64,000 bases of DNA, from NCBI GenBank assembly GCA_964646785.1, contig CAZYGU010000001.1, forward strand, positions 1 through 64,000. The letters are read 5' to 3'. Below are positions 6,844-16,086 of the stretch, piece after piece. Under the pieces are notes generated by a model that had not been told where the DNA came from, did no database searches, and saw only the letters and a program-made list of their open reading frames with translations. Position 1 is the stretch's first letter. Each line of letters opens with the position of its first letter. A program made the position numbers and the translations under genes. The stretch comes from JBGTNQ01 sp964646785 (GTDB taxonomy: Bacteria; Patescibacteriota; Minisyncoccia; Phycocordibacterales; Zambryskibacteraceae).

Positions 6844-8706
6844 ATGTACGATCCAGAGAAAGTTACATACTTTGCCGAAACTGATGCTCGGAATAAAAGA
6901 GTAAAATTTGGTATTAAGGCCAAGGACCGTGTTCGCCACTTTTACGTGATTGGAAAAACCGGAATGGGTAAATCTACTCTTCTGGAAAATATGGCGGTTC
7001 AAGATATTCAGAATGGGGAGGGTATGGCTTTTATTGACCCGCACGGAAAGACTGCTGATTTGTTTCTTGATTATGTCCCTGAGGAACGTATAAAAGATGT
7101 TATTTATTTCGCTCCTTTTGATACTGAAAACCCGATAGCATTTAATGTTATGGAAGATGTTGGTCCAAGTAAGCGTCATTTGGTAGCCAACGGTCTTATG
7201 TCTGCTTTTAAGAAGATTTGGGTTGATGCTTGGAGTGCTCGAATGGAGTATATTTTGAACAACACTATCCTTGCTCTTCTTGAATATCCGGATTCAACAT
7301 TGATTGGTGTAAACCGTATGCTCTCTGACAAGGCATACAGAAAAATGGTTGTTGCAAATATTTCTGATCCATCAGTGAAATCATTTTGGGTAGATGAATT
7401 TGAAAAATACGGTGAACGATATATGCAAGAAGCTGGTGCTGCTATTCAAAATAAAGTTGGTCAATTTATTTCTAATCCACTTGTTAGAAATATTATTGGT
7501 CAACCGAAATCAACGTTTGATTTTCGTGATGTGATGGATAATAAAAAAATTGTTATCGTAAACCTCTCAAAGGGGCAGGTGGGAGAACAGAATGCTAATC
7601 TTTTGGGAAGTATGATTATCACGAAAATCTATCTTGCTGCACTTTCTCGTGCAGATATTCCAGAAAAAGTATTACAAGGAATGCCAAACTTTTATTTGTA
7701 TGTGGACGAGTTTCAGTCTTTTGCAAATGAATCATTTGCAGACATTCTTTCTGAAGCAAGAAAATATAAATTAAATTTAACCATTGCCCATCAATATGTT
7801 GAGCAAATGTCTGAGGAGGTGCGTGCGGCTGTGTTTGGAAACGTGGGAACAATGGCTGCTTTTCGTGTAGGTGCAATTGACGCCGAACTTCTTGAAAAAG
7901 AATTCGCTCCTACATTTACAGCTGAGGATATGGTTAATTTAGGAAAGTATCAAATTTATCTAAAGTTGATGATTGACGGTATGTCATCACAGCCATTTTC
8001 TGCAACAAATTTACCTCCGATTGCGCTTGCCCCTCGCTCATTCCGTGAAGAAATTATTGCTACATCACGAATGCAATTTACGCATTCTCGAACGTCTGTC
8101 GATGAAGCAATTAGGAATTGGCACGATGATGGACCAAAGACACCAGAAAAATCTACGGAGAAAAAACCAGTGTTTGATAGGTTGGCAGATAAAAAAGAAT
8201 TTGAGCCTCGATTTCAAGATAGAAAAATTGTAAAAGAGATAAAAAAGGACAAAATTGAAGCCTTTGAGGCGATTATGCAAGAAGAGAAGGCAAAAGAACA
8301 CCCTCCTGTTGTTCAAAAGCCAATTTCTCTTCAGTCGCTTCAAAAACCACAACAATCAAAAAATAAAACTCCGACTGTTGAGCATGTGTCAGAATTGAAA
8401 CAAGCTTTGGCACAATTGGTGAAAAAAGATGTATCAAAAAATGAATCTGCTCACCATGTAAAAAAAGAACTACAAACTGGGAATTTACCGCCAAAGCAGA
8501 TGCAATATGGTCATCAGTATGATTCACAAACAAAAAAAGAACCAACCTCTTCTACTGCCACACATACGACCACCCACATTCCCTCACAGGTGAAAAAAGA
8601 AGATAAAAGTGAACCTTTGGTACACAAGAAGGAGCAGAGTGAAAAACCGAAAAATGAAATACCTGAGGATGAATTAAGGAATTTACTCCGCGTTGATGGG
8701 GAATAG
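6844..8706 (+). CDS. Type IV secretion/conjugation coupling-type ATPase (VirD4/TraG-like) with charged C-terminal tail
   Basis: 620 residues. Walker A GKTGMGKST is at residues 37-45, followed by FIDPHGKT. Walker B is YVDEFQSFA with Asp288-Glu289, as in TraG/TraD/VirD4 motors. Residues from about 425 to the end are Lys/Gln/Glu/Pro-rich with low complexity and look disordered. The usual N-terminal TM anchor is absent, so this is a soluble form. Coupling ATPases pump DNA or protein through a type IV channel. Such stand-alone motors next to type IV pilus or T4SS parts are common in CPR genomes (family knowledge), but no other T4SS gene is in this window. A role in DNA uptake or protein export is inference. 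Confidence 0.8.
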   Translation: MYDPEKVTYFAETDARNKRVKFGIKAKDRVRHFYVIGKTGMGKSTLLENMAVQDIQNGEGMAFIDPHGKTADLFLDYVPEERIKDVIYFAPFDTENPIAFNVMEDVGPSKRHLVANGLMSAFKKIWVDAWSARMEYILNNTILALLEYPDSTLIGVNRMLSDKAYRKMVVANISDPSVKSFWVDEFEKYGERYMQEAGAAIQNKVGQFISNPLVRNIIGQPKSTFDFRDVMDNKKIVIVNLSKGQVGEQNANLLGSMIITKIYLAALSRADIPEKVLQGMPNFYLYVDEFQSFANESFADILSEARKYKLNLTIAHQYVEQMSEEVRAAVFGNVGTMAAFRVGAIDAELLEKEFAPTFTAEDMVNLGKYQIYLKLMIDGMSSQPFSATNLPPIALAPRSFREEIIATSRMQFTHSRTSVDEAIRNWHDDGPKTPEKSTEKKPVFDRLADKKEFEPRFQDRKIVKEIKKDKIEAFEAIMQEEKAKEHPPVVQKPISLQSLQKPQQSKNKTPTVEHVSELKQALAQLVKKDVSKNESAHHVKKELQTGNLPPKQMQYGHQYDSQTKKEPTSSTATHTTTHIPSQVKKEDKSEPLVHKKEQSEKPKNEIPEDELRNLLRVDGE

Positions 8707-8743
8707 CTTTTTCTGCTATTTTCATCTATGGTAGAGTTTCATT

Positions 8744-9736
8744 ATGAAAATACTTATTACAGGAACAGCCGGTTTTATTGGTTTTCATTTGGCAACTGAA
8801 CTCCTTAAGCGTGAAGGGGTGGTTGTTATTGGGCTTGATAATATTAACGATTATTATGACCCTGTGTTAAAAACCAAGAGAAACAACCTCTTAAAGAAAT
8901 CAAAGCAGTATCATTTTTATAAAGTTGATATTGCAGATGCAAAAAAAGTTCTTGCAGTATTTAAAAAAGAGAAGCCTGATGTTGTTGTGCATCTTGCAGC
9001 ACAGGCAGGTGTGAGATACTCACTTGAAAATCCTTGGGCATATGCAAATTCAAACTATATGGGAACACTCTCAATTTTTGAAGCGGCTCGTGCAACTCAA
9101 GTAAAAAGAGTTCTGTATGCTTCATCGAGTTCTGTCTATGGTTCAAATATCAAAGTTCCATTTTCTGAAACTGACCAAACAGATACACCTTTGTCATTGT
9201 ATGCAGCAACTAAAAAAGCAAACGAAGTTCTTGCTCATTCGTATCACCATTTATTTAAGATTGATATGATCGGACTTCGTTTCTTCACTGTTTATGGTCC
9301 GTGGGGGAGACCAGATATGGCACTATTTAATTTTGTTGAGAAAATTAGAAAAGGAGAAACAATTACTTTGTTTAATCAAGGGAATATGAGTCGTTCGTTT
9401 ACGTACGTTCAAGACATTGTTATACCTATTGTTCGTTTTGTCGATTCAAAATTAAAAGATCCTCGTCATAGAATTTATAATCTTGGTGGTGGTGAACCAA
9501 CGTCACTTACTCAATTTGTTTCATTAATTGAAAAAGCACTTGGCTCAAAAGCTACTATCGTGTTTGGTCAGATGCATACTGCGGATGTACCAGAAACCCA
9601 CTCAGACCTTCGTTCATTAAAGAAAGATATAAACTTTGCCCCAAAGGTTTCAATTGAAAAAGGAATACAGTCATTCATCGATTGGTATCTTGAGAATGAA
9701 CGGTGGCTTTCAAAAATTAAAAAACCAAAACAGTAG
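8744..9736 (+). CDS. UDP-glucuronate 4-epimerase-like NAD-dependent epimerase
   Basis: 330 residues, normal for GalE-like epimerases. The Rossmann motif is TGTAGFIGFH (residues 6-15). LDNINDYYDPVLK is the signature loop of UDP-glucuronate 4-epimerases. LAAQAGVRYSLENP follows, and Tyr-x3-Lys is in LYAATKKAN (about 152-156). FFTVYGPWGRPDMA and FNQGNMSRSFTYVQD agree with the same family. It would interconvert UDP-GlcA and UDP-GalA for the glycan locus. A TAGAGT -10-like box ends 6 nt before the start, and it probably heads the long operon that follows. Confidence 0.85.
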   Translation: MKILITGTAGFIGFHLATELLKREGVVVIGLDNINDYYDPVLKTKRNNLLKKSKQYHFYKVDIADAKKVLAVFKKEKPDVVVHLAAQAGVRYSLENPWAYANSNYMGTLSIFEAARATQVKRVLYASSSSVYGSNIKVPFSETDQTDTPLSLYAATKKANEVLAHSYHHLFKIDMIGLRFFTVYGPWGRPDMALFNFVEKIRKGETITLFNQGNMSRSFTYVQDIVIPIVRFVDSKLKDPRHRIYNLGGGEPTSLTQFVSLIEKALGSKATIVFGQMHTADVPETHSDLRSLKKDINFAPKVSIEKGIQSFIDWYLENERWLSKIKKPKQ

Positions 9737-9743
9737 TCCATGT

Positions 9744-10829
9744 ATGAGTAAGCCTCGTATTCTTATTGCGGCAAGCATCTATCCTCCTGATCCTGGTGGA
9801 CCAGCGCTTCACGCCAAAAAACAGTATGAATACTATCTTAAAGAGGGGTTTCCTGTTTGCGTTGTCGCCCTTGCACATTTTCGATCACTTCCGATTGGTA
9901 TTAGACATGTATTCTTTGCAGTAGCTCTTTTTTCCCATGCATGTACGTCTGATGTTATATATGCACATGATGCCCTCGGTGTCGGATTACCGGCTTTGTT
10001 TGTTGCACGAATCCTTAATAAAAAACTTATTATTCGTGTTGGGGGAGATATTGTTTGGGAGAGAAAGTCTGAACAAGGGGAAACACTTCTTTCTATGAAT
10101 GAGTGGTATAAAACTGGCTCACACAAAAAAGAATTTAACTACGTTGTCTCCCGGTTTGTTTTAAGTAGAATTGATTGTCTTATTGTTCCATCAACTTTGC
10201 TTAGCGATTTGTACTCCAAGTACTACGACGTATCACAACAAAGAATACAGGTGATCGCAAATCCGATGATTAGTCAAAAGGAGATACTGCCACATAGTAT
10301 TCCTAGAACAATTATTTTTGCTAGTAGGCTTGTTGCGTATAAAAACCTTTCTTTTGTTATTGAGTGTATGTCGCGAGTACTGCTAAAGTATAGCGATACT
10401 CAATTTCTTATTATGGGAGATGGTCCAGAAAAACTTGCTCTTAAAAAACAAGTGAATGATTTGAAAATGAGTAAACAAATTATATTTACTGGAATTCTTT
10501 CGCAAGAAGAAGTGGAAAAACATATCCGCTCATGTATTTTTACTATAGCGCCAGCACTTACTGAATTTAATCCAAATTATGTTCTCCAAGGAATTCAATG
10601 GGGTAAGCCATTTCTTGTAAGTAGGGAGCATGGTTTCCCTTTTGCGGTTCCACAAGAATTTTTATTTAATCCTAGAAATAAAGAAGAATGCGAGCAGTGT
10701 ATTACACGGATGCTTTCTGATTCTGGGTATGCTGATGCGGTATTAAAACTCAAGAGTCTGGCTATCACTCAGACTTGGGAAGATGTGTTAATGAGAAATA
10801 AAGAAATTATTGAATTAGTGTGTAAGTAA
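9744..10829 (+). CDS. Glycosyltransferase family 4 protein
   Basis: 361 residues from ATG 9744, 7 nt after the epimerase stop; the longer frame from 9636 overlaps that gene and is rejected. The N-terminus ILIAASIYPPDPGGPALH is the typical GT-B opening with the Gly-rich loop. YAHDALGVGLPA follows, then IFASRLVAYKNL and LIMGDGPEKLALKK for the donor domain. The usual E-x7-E is altered (TEFNPNYVLQGIQWGKP), with Gln in the second position, so donor binding may differ from its neighbours. Role in assembly of the surface glycan is inferred from context. Confidence 0.8.
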   Translation: MSKPRILIAASIYPPDPGGPALHAKKQYEYYLKEGFPVCVVALAHFRSLPIGIRHVFFAVALFSHACTSDVIYAHDALGVGLPALFVARILNKKLIIRVGGDIVWERKSEQGETLLSMNEWYKTGSHKKEFNYVVSRFVLSRIDCLIVPSTLLSDLYSKYYDVSQQRIQVIANPMISQKEILPHSIPRTIIFASRLVAYKNLSFVIECMSRVLLKYSDTQFLIMGDGPEKLALKKQVNDLKMSKQIIFTGILSQEEVEKHIRSCIFTIAPALTEFNPNYVLQGIQWGKPFLVSREHGFPFAVPQEFLFNPRNKEECEQCITRMLSDSGYADAVLKLKSLAITQTWEDVLMRNKEIIELVCK

Positions 10830-10862
10830 TTTATATGTTCAAAAAAAGGCTATACTACGTGG

Positions 10863-10868
10863 TATACT
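10863..10868 (+). promoter_or_regulatory. -10 box TATACT (second copy at 10851) before a GT4 gene
   Basis: TATACT occurs at 10851-10856 and again at 10863-10868, the latter 8 nt before the ATG at 10877. This suggests an internal promoter in the glycan locus with a near-leaderless start. Confidence 0.45.
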
Positions 10869-10876
10869 AGGCTTCT

Positions 10877-12019
10877 ATGATGAGGGTTTTGATGATTTCT
10901 ATGGATAGGAAAATAGCAAACCAGTATTCTGCAGTAAACAGAAGGATGGTTGAATACGCCCATGATTTAGGTGAACTTCATATTGTTATATTTAGTACTA
11001 AGATTAATGGGCTTACGACACAAAAAATCGCTCCGAATGTATGGATACACCCAACTAACTCAATAGATCGATCTCTCTATATTATTGATGCTATACGAAT
11101 TGGAAAGAAGATTATTACAAGTATGTATTTTGGTGAGACAATCATTACCGCAGATGATTCATCTGGAACTGGGATAAGTGCTGCAATTCTTAAATATTTC
11201 TATAAATTTCCGCTTCAAATTCAAGTTCATACAGACATGTGGAGTTCGTATTATCGATACGAGAATATTTTGAATTGGCTTAGGACATTGATTGCTCCTT
11301 TTGTTTTACGGTATGCAGATAATGTTCGTGTAGTAAGTGAAAAAATTCGTCAAGATGTTATTGATAGGGCATATGTTTTGAAAGAGCGAGTTTCGGTATT
11401 ACCTATTTTTGTTGATGTTCTCATGTATAAAGATGCACCTGTAACAAAAGATCTTCATAAAGTTTACCCTCAATGGAACAATATTATTTTGATGTCATCA
11501 AGACTAACGAAGGAAAAAGATATCCCGATTGCTCTAAAAGTTATGCGGAAATTAGTTAAGCGTTATCCGCAGGTTGGATTGGTAATTGTTGGATCTGGTC
11601 CAGAAGAGTTATATTTAAAAAAACTTGTTCATCGTTTTAAGCTTGGTAATAATGTTGCATTTGAAGATTGGCAAGATGACTTAACTTCATACTTTAAAAC
11701 TGCAGATATTTTTCTCAACACTTCCATATATGAAGGGTATGGAATGACACTTGTTGAAGCTGGTGCTTCGGGTTGTGCGATTGTCACAACTCGAGTAGGT
11801 GTAGCCTTTGGTCTTCTTGATGATGGTAATAACGCACTTCTCTGTGATGTAAAAGATGAATCTTCTATATACAATAAATTAGTTACATTAATTGAAAATC
11901 CAACAATTCGGAAATCATTAGGGCAAGAGGCACAAAGAGATATGGTTGTAAGTGCCATGAGTCGTGATGAATATGTTCAAAAAATTCAAACTTTATTTAA
12001 AGATCTTACAAAAAAATAA
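10877..12019 (+). CDS. Glycosyltransferase family 4 protein
   Basis: 380 residues; the start has two tandem ATGs. The N-terminal domain lacks the GG loop but has DDSSGTGISAA and QVHTDMWSSYYR. The donor domain is clear: MSSRLTKEKDIPIAL, VIVGSGPEELYLKKL, AFEDWQDDL and the E-x7-E segment YEGYGMTLVEAGASG. A retaining GT-B transferase of the cytoplasmic membrane face is likely. It is 3 nt from the next transferase, so the pair is translationally linked. Donor sugar unknown. Confidence 0.82.
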   Translation: MMRVLMISMDRKIANQYSAVNRRMVEYAHDLGELHIVIFSTKINGLTTQKIAPNVWIHPTNSIDRSLYIIDAIRIGKKIITSMYFGETIITADDSSGTGISAAILKYFYKFPLQIQVHTDMWSSYYRYENILNWLRTLIAPFVLRYADNVRVVSEKIRQDVIDRAYVLKERVSVLPIFVDVLMYKDAPVTKDLHKVYPQWNNIILMSSRLTKEKDIPIALKVMRKLVKRYPQVGLVIVGSGPEELYLKKLVHRFKLGNNVAFEDWQDDLTSYFKTADIFLNTSIYEGYGMTLVEAGASGCAIVTTRVGVAFGLLDDGNNALLCDVKDESSIYNKLVTLIENPTIRKSLGQEAQRDMVVSAMSRDEYVQKIQTLFKDLTKK

Positions 12020-12022
12020 CTA

Positions 12023-13039
12023 ATGAAACTCCTTATTATTACTCAAAAAGTTGATAAACATGATCCTATTTTAGGTTTCTTTCATCGTTGGCTGGAGGAG
12101 TTTAGCCGCACGGTTGAACACGTTGTTGTTGTTTGTTTATTTGAAGGTGAACATTCATTACCTGGCAATGTAACAGTATTGTCTTTAGGTAAAGAGTATC
12201 GGGTATCTCGGATACAGTATGTGTATCGGTTTTTTTATTACATCTGGAATCAGAGAGATCACTACGATGCGGTGTTTATTCATATGAATCAAATTTACGC
12301 CATTTTAGGAGGTTGTGTGTGGAAATTTCTTCATAAACCAGTTGCACTGTGGTACACACATAAGCAGGTTTCATGGTCACTTCGTACAGCCGTTCTTTTT
12401 GTTGATTATGTGTTTTCTGCTTCTCAAGAAAGTTTTCGTTTACCAACAAAAAAACTTCATATTTTAGGGCATGGTATTGATACAAAAGTTTTCTGTGAAA
12501 TATCTCGTCCTGAAAATACTAGAAAGAAATTACTGACCGTTGGGAGAGTTGCTCCGGTAAAAAATATTCATATGATGATTGATGTTGTAAAGAATTTGCA
12601 CGATAAAGGAATTTCTGTCGACTTTGACATAGTCGGAAATCCTATTTACCCAGCTGATGAGGTATATAAAGATACATTACAGAAGAAGATCCATCAGTAT
12701 GGATTAGAAAAGTATGTACGTTTTTTAGGTACTGTATCACACGAGAAAACCCCTGCTTTGTATCAAAATGCAGATATATTTTTGAATCTCAGTGACACAG
12801 GAAGTATGGATAAGGTTGTTCTTGAGGCAATGGCATGCGGCCTCAAGATTGTGACTTCAAATGATGCATTTCAAAATATATTAGATACCGAGTATCTTGT
12901 GGGAAAGGATGTTACATCAGTTACTGAGGGTGTAAGGCGAGTAATGGAGAAGGTGTACGACAAAAATCTTTCACTCTATGTACAAAAAAACCATAACTTA
13001 ACTAGATTAATACCGACTATTATTCAATATCTTACTTAA
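12023..13039 (+). CDS. Glycosyltransferase family 4 protein
   Basis: 338 residues. KLLIITQKVDKHDPILGFFHRW is a recognisable GT4 opening: the first strand, then a loop that meets the acceptor. It continues with LWYTHKQVSW, LHILGHGIDTKVF at the domain junction, LLTVGRVAPVKNI, VRFLGTVSHEKTPALY and DTGSMDKVVLEAMACG, where the first Glu of E-x7-E is not conserved and only the second remains. It is packed between another GT and the amidotransferase (3 and 5 nt gaps). It probably adds one residue of the repeat unit. Confidence 0.82.
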   Translation: MKLLIITQKVDKHDPILGFFHRWLEEFSRTVEHVVVVCLFEGEHSLPGNVTVLSLGKEYRVSRIQYVYRFFYYIWNQRDHYDAVFIHMNQIYAILGGCVWKFLHKPVALWYTHKQVSWSLRTAVLFVDYVFSASQESFRLPTKKLHILGHGIDTKVFCEISRPENTRKKLLTVGRVAPVKNIHMMIDVVKNLHDKGISVDFDIVGNPIYPADEVYKDTLQKKIHQYGLEKYVRFLGTVSHEKTPALYQNADIFLNLSDTGSMDKVVLEAMACGLKIVTSNDAFQNILDTEYLVGKDVTSVTEGVRRVMEKVYDKNLSLYVQKNHNLTRLIPTIIQYLT

Positions 13040-13044
13040 TATAC

Positions 13045-14865
13045 ATGTGTGGAATAACTGGATTTAATTGGGAAGATAAACTTTTGGGAGAAACAATGAA
13101 CGATTGTTTATCGTATCGTGGTCCAGATACTTCCGGTGTATTCGCAGAGGAAGGAATAACGCTTGCCCACAGGAGGCTTTCTATCATCGATCTTTCCCCA
13201 CTAGGCAATCAGCCGATGCATGACGGGAAAAACGAATGTGTTATCACGTTTAATGGTGAAATTTATAATTTTAAGGAGCTTCGAGAAGAATTGTCTTCTT
13301 ATTATGAATTTAAATCTCAAAGTGACACTGAGGTTATTCTTGCTGGGTATAAAAAGTGGGGGAAAGATGTTGTTCATCACTTGAATGGAATTTTTGCATT
13401 TGCAATTTGGGATAAAGATAAAAAAAGTTTATTTTGTGCACGTGATCATATGGGAGTGAAACCATTTTACTATTTTTGGGATGGAAGCAGATTTATATTT
13501 GCTTCAGAAATTAAAGCGATTCTTGTTCATGATATTAAGAGGGTGCTCAATCGGGAATCATTTAATCGTTACATGAGGGTTCTATATGCTCCAGAGCCAG
13601 AAACTATGATACAGGGTGTATCAAAGCTTTCGCCTGGCAGCACTTTGTATCTACAGGGTAGTTCTCTTATAGTTGAACGATATTATACTAAGGCACTCCA
13701 TACAAAAGATTTTGCATATCATGATGCTGTGGAGGAGGTGCGTTTGAGTATTGAAGATGCATCTGCAAGACAACTTGTTTCAGATGTTCCAGTTGGGGTG
13801 TATTTATCTGGAGGAATTGATTCAAGTGTTATTCTCAGTTCAGTTTCTAAAGTTAAGAAGAATGTAAAAACATTTTCCATAGGTTTTGATTTACATGACG
13901 GTGAGGAAAGTGAAAAGTTTAATCGAGATTTTAATCTTGCAAGGGAAACATCTAAACATTTTGGTGCAGAGCATCATGCGGTTACTCTCTCTGTTACAGA
14001 TATTGCTGACTCACTTGTGGAAACTATAGGTCATATGGATGATCCTATTTCAAATCCTACAGCACTCTCGATGGCATACTTGTCGAAATTTGCCCGTAAA
14101 GAGGTCACGGTTGTGTTGTCAGGAAATGGAGGTGATGAGCTATTTGGGGGATATGAGAGATATCGATTATCTGTTATTGCTGATACATTACGAAGTATCC
14201 CAGGTAGTTCTGTATTAGGTTATATGTCAGAAAAAGCAAAGAAATTACTTACACCACCTGGTATTTCACGGATACAATTATTTGAATTTGAGAAAGACGC
14301 ACAACTTAATACAGTTATTGCACCGCACTATTTTTCTCCATCAAGTAGTGTCGAAAATTTTTTTGAAGTTTATTCTACACACGAAAAAGATTTTACTGAT
14401 GAGTTTATGTTAATTGATCAAAAGAGCTGGCTTCCAGACTACGCACTACTTTTGTCAGATAAAATGTCTATGAAGCATTCAATCGAGGAGAGGGTGCCGC
14501 TTCTCGATAGAAAAGTTGTAGAGCTTTCACAAAGTATTCCTAGATCCTATAAGGTTGATATGTTTGGAACAAAAAAAATTTTGAAGGATGCTTTTCGTGC
14601 AGAACTTCCTGAACAATTATTCCGCGAGCCAAAGCGAGGTTGGTTTTCACCAGGTGCTAAGTGGCTTCGAAGAAAGGAAGTGCTTTCTATTGTGAGTGAA
14701 ATATTATCACCTGAATATTATGGAGGAACCAAAGATTTATTTAATTGGGTTGAACTCGAGAAGATGCTTCAGCGACACATTGATAAGAAAGAGTATAACC
14801 TAACTATTTTGTGGGCTATACTTACATTTCAAATTTGGGCAAAAAGGTACAATATTACAATATAA
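13045..14865 (+). CDS. asnB: Asparagine synthase (glutamine-hydrolysing) family protein
   Basis: 606 residues, full length. After Met removal, Cys2 (MCGITGF) is the N-terminal nucleophile of the glutaminase domain; LSYRGPDTSG, HRRLSIIDL and FNGEIYNF follow. The synthetase domain has the PP-loop LSGGIDSSV near residue 255, then GNGGDELFGGY and DKMSMKHSIEERVPLLD. It uses Gln and ATP to amidate a carboxylate. AsnB-type enzymes within O-antigen and capsule loci are often thought to amidate uronic acids or modify a sugar-linked amino acid rather than make free Asn. That reading is favoured here by position, but ordinary Asn synthesis cannot be excluded. Confidence 0.88.
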   Translation: MCGITGFNWEDKLLGETMNDCLSYRGPDTSGVFAEEGITLAHRRLSIIDLSPLGNQPMHDGKNECVITFNGEIYNFKELREELSSYYEFKSQSDTEVILAGYKKWGKDVVHHLNGIFAFAIWDKDKKSLFCARDHMGVKPFYYFWDGSRFIFASEIKAILVHDIKRVLNRESFNRYMRVLYAPEPETMIQGVSKLSPGSTLYLQGSSLIVERYYTKALHTKDFAYHDAVEEVRLSIEDASARQLVSDVPVGVYLSGGIDSSVILSSVSKVKKNVKTFSIGFDLHDGEESEKFNRDFNLARETSKHFGAEHHAVTLSVTDIADSLVETIGHMDDPISNPTALSMAYLSKFARKEVTVVLSGNGGDELFGGYERYRLSVIADTLRSIPGSSVLGYMSEKAKKLLTPPGISRIQLFEFEKDAQLNTVIAPHYFSPSSSVENFFEVYSTHEKDFTDEFMLIDQKSWLPDYALLLSDKMSMKHSIEERVPLLDRKVVELSQSIPRSYKVDMFGTKKILKDAFRAELPEQLFREPKRGWFSPGAKWLRRKEVLSIVSEILSPEYYGGTKDLFNWVELEKMLQRHIDKKEYNLTILWAILTFQIWAKRYNITI

Positions 14866-16086
14866 ATGGAAAGAAAAAAGAAAATTCTTATTATTACTCC
14901 ACGGTCGCCATTTACGAATACTGGCGCATGTGAACAAGACAGACTTTCTGGGATCGAATGGTTTGTTCGCAATGGTTATGATGTGAGGGTTATTACGAAA
15001 GCGTTTGAGAGTGATGCGCAATCAATCAATGAATACAAAGAAAAGCTTAATATTTGTATTACACCAATACCATATGCATATAGAGCTAGAAAAGGTTTTT
15101 TGAAGTACTGGACATTTTTTAAACGTCTTTGTTGGCCTTTGTACTGGGACGGGGCGTCGTTTGAATATTTTGATTCATACACACAAACAGTTGTACAAGA
15201 ATCTGTCGAAAGCTTTAATCCTGACTATGTATGGTTTGATTATTCCTATTTATGGCCGCTATATCATATATGTGAAAAACGAAAGATACCTATTATCACA
15301 CGTTCAATTAATTTTGAACCTATTCATTTTCTTGATGAAGATGGGAGAACATTCTTAAACCGCATTCGTTCACTCCCTAAATACATGAGCGAGTATCTTT
15401 CATTTTCGCGAAGTAATTATTTTTTTTCCATTACTCCAAAAGAAGAAGTAATGTATAAACGTTTTGGGAAAACACCTGTGAAAACCCTTCCACTTCGTTC
15501 TCTTCCTGGTCGTGTAGTAATTCCAAGAAATAAAGTTTCCCATGATGGTATTCGAATCGGATTCATGCCTTCTACGTATAATGTCCACCATAATCGTGAA
15601 GCGCTTAGGTTTCTTGTTGAAGATGTAATACCTTCTTTACCAGATCAAATAAAAGAGCAAGTAACACTTCATGTTACAGGAAGTAAATTTCCAAAAGAAT
15701 TTGAAGGGAACATGCCTCCACAAATTATATATGAGGGATTTGTCCCTAGTGTCATTACTTTTTGGCAAAACATGGATATCGCTGTTTCTCCTTCACTATT
15801 TGGTGCAGGTATGCAACAAAAGATTTTTGAGCCAATATCTCTAGGAGTTCCCACAATTACTGCACAGAGAGGCTTGGCAGGGTATCCGTTTATTAATAGA
15901 GAAATGGTGTTGTGCGCAGAGACAAAAAAAGAAACTATCAAAGCGATTATAGATTTGGTAAGTGATCCTCAGAAGACACTTGAACTTGGTGCAAAAGGAA
16001 AAAAAAGAGCTGAAGAAATTTTTTCACAAGACACTGTAGATAGTCTTATTCGTGATGCTCTGTCAAGAATTTATCATATAACATGA
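14866..16086 (+). CDS. Glycosyltransferase (GT-B fold, GT4-like)
   Basis: 406 residues, beginning on the base after the asnB stop. The N-terminus is Lys-rich (MERKKKILIITPRSPF) with a first beta strand, then TGACEQDRL as the acceptor loop. DYVWFDYSYLWPLYH, RSINFEPIHFLDE and FSITPKEEVMYKRFG resemble the acceptor half of group-1 transferases. The donor half has GFMPSTYNVHHNREAL, IYEGFVPSV and SPSLFGAGMQQKIFEPISLG, with the Glu that ends E-x7-E. It overlaps the following methyltransferase by ATGA, which implies translational coupling. Confidence 0.75.
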   Translation: MERKKKILIITPRSPFTNTGACEQDRLSGIEWFVRNGYDVRVITKAFESDAQSINEYKEKLNICITPIPYAYRARKGFLKYWTFFKRLCWPLYWDGASFEYFDSYTQTVVQESVESFNPDYVWFDYSYLWPLYHICEKRKIPIITRSINFEPIHFLDEDGRTFLNRIRSLPKYMSEYLSFSRSNYFFSITPKEEVMYKRFGKTPVKTLPLRSLPGRVVIPRNKVSHDGIRIGFMPSTYNVHHNREALRFLVEDVIPSLPDQIKEQVTLHVTGSKFPKEFEGNMPPQIIYEGFVPSVITFWQNMDIAVSPSLFGAGMQQKIFEPISLGVPTITAQRGLAGYPFINREMVLCAETKKETIKAIIDLVSDPQKTLELGAKGKKRAEEIFSQDTVDSLIRDALSRIYHIT

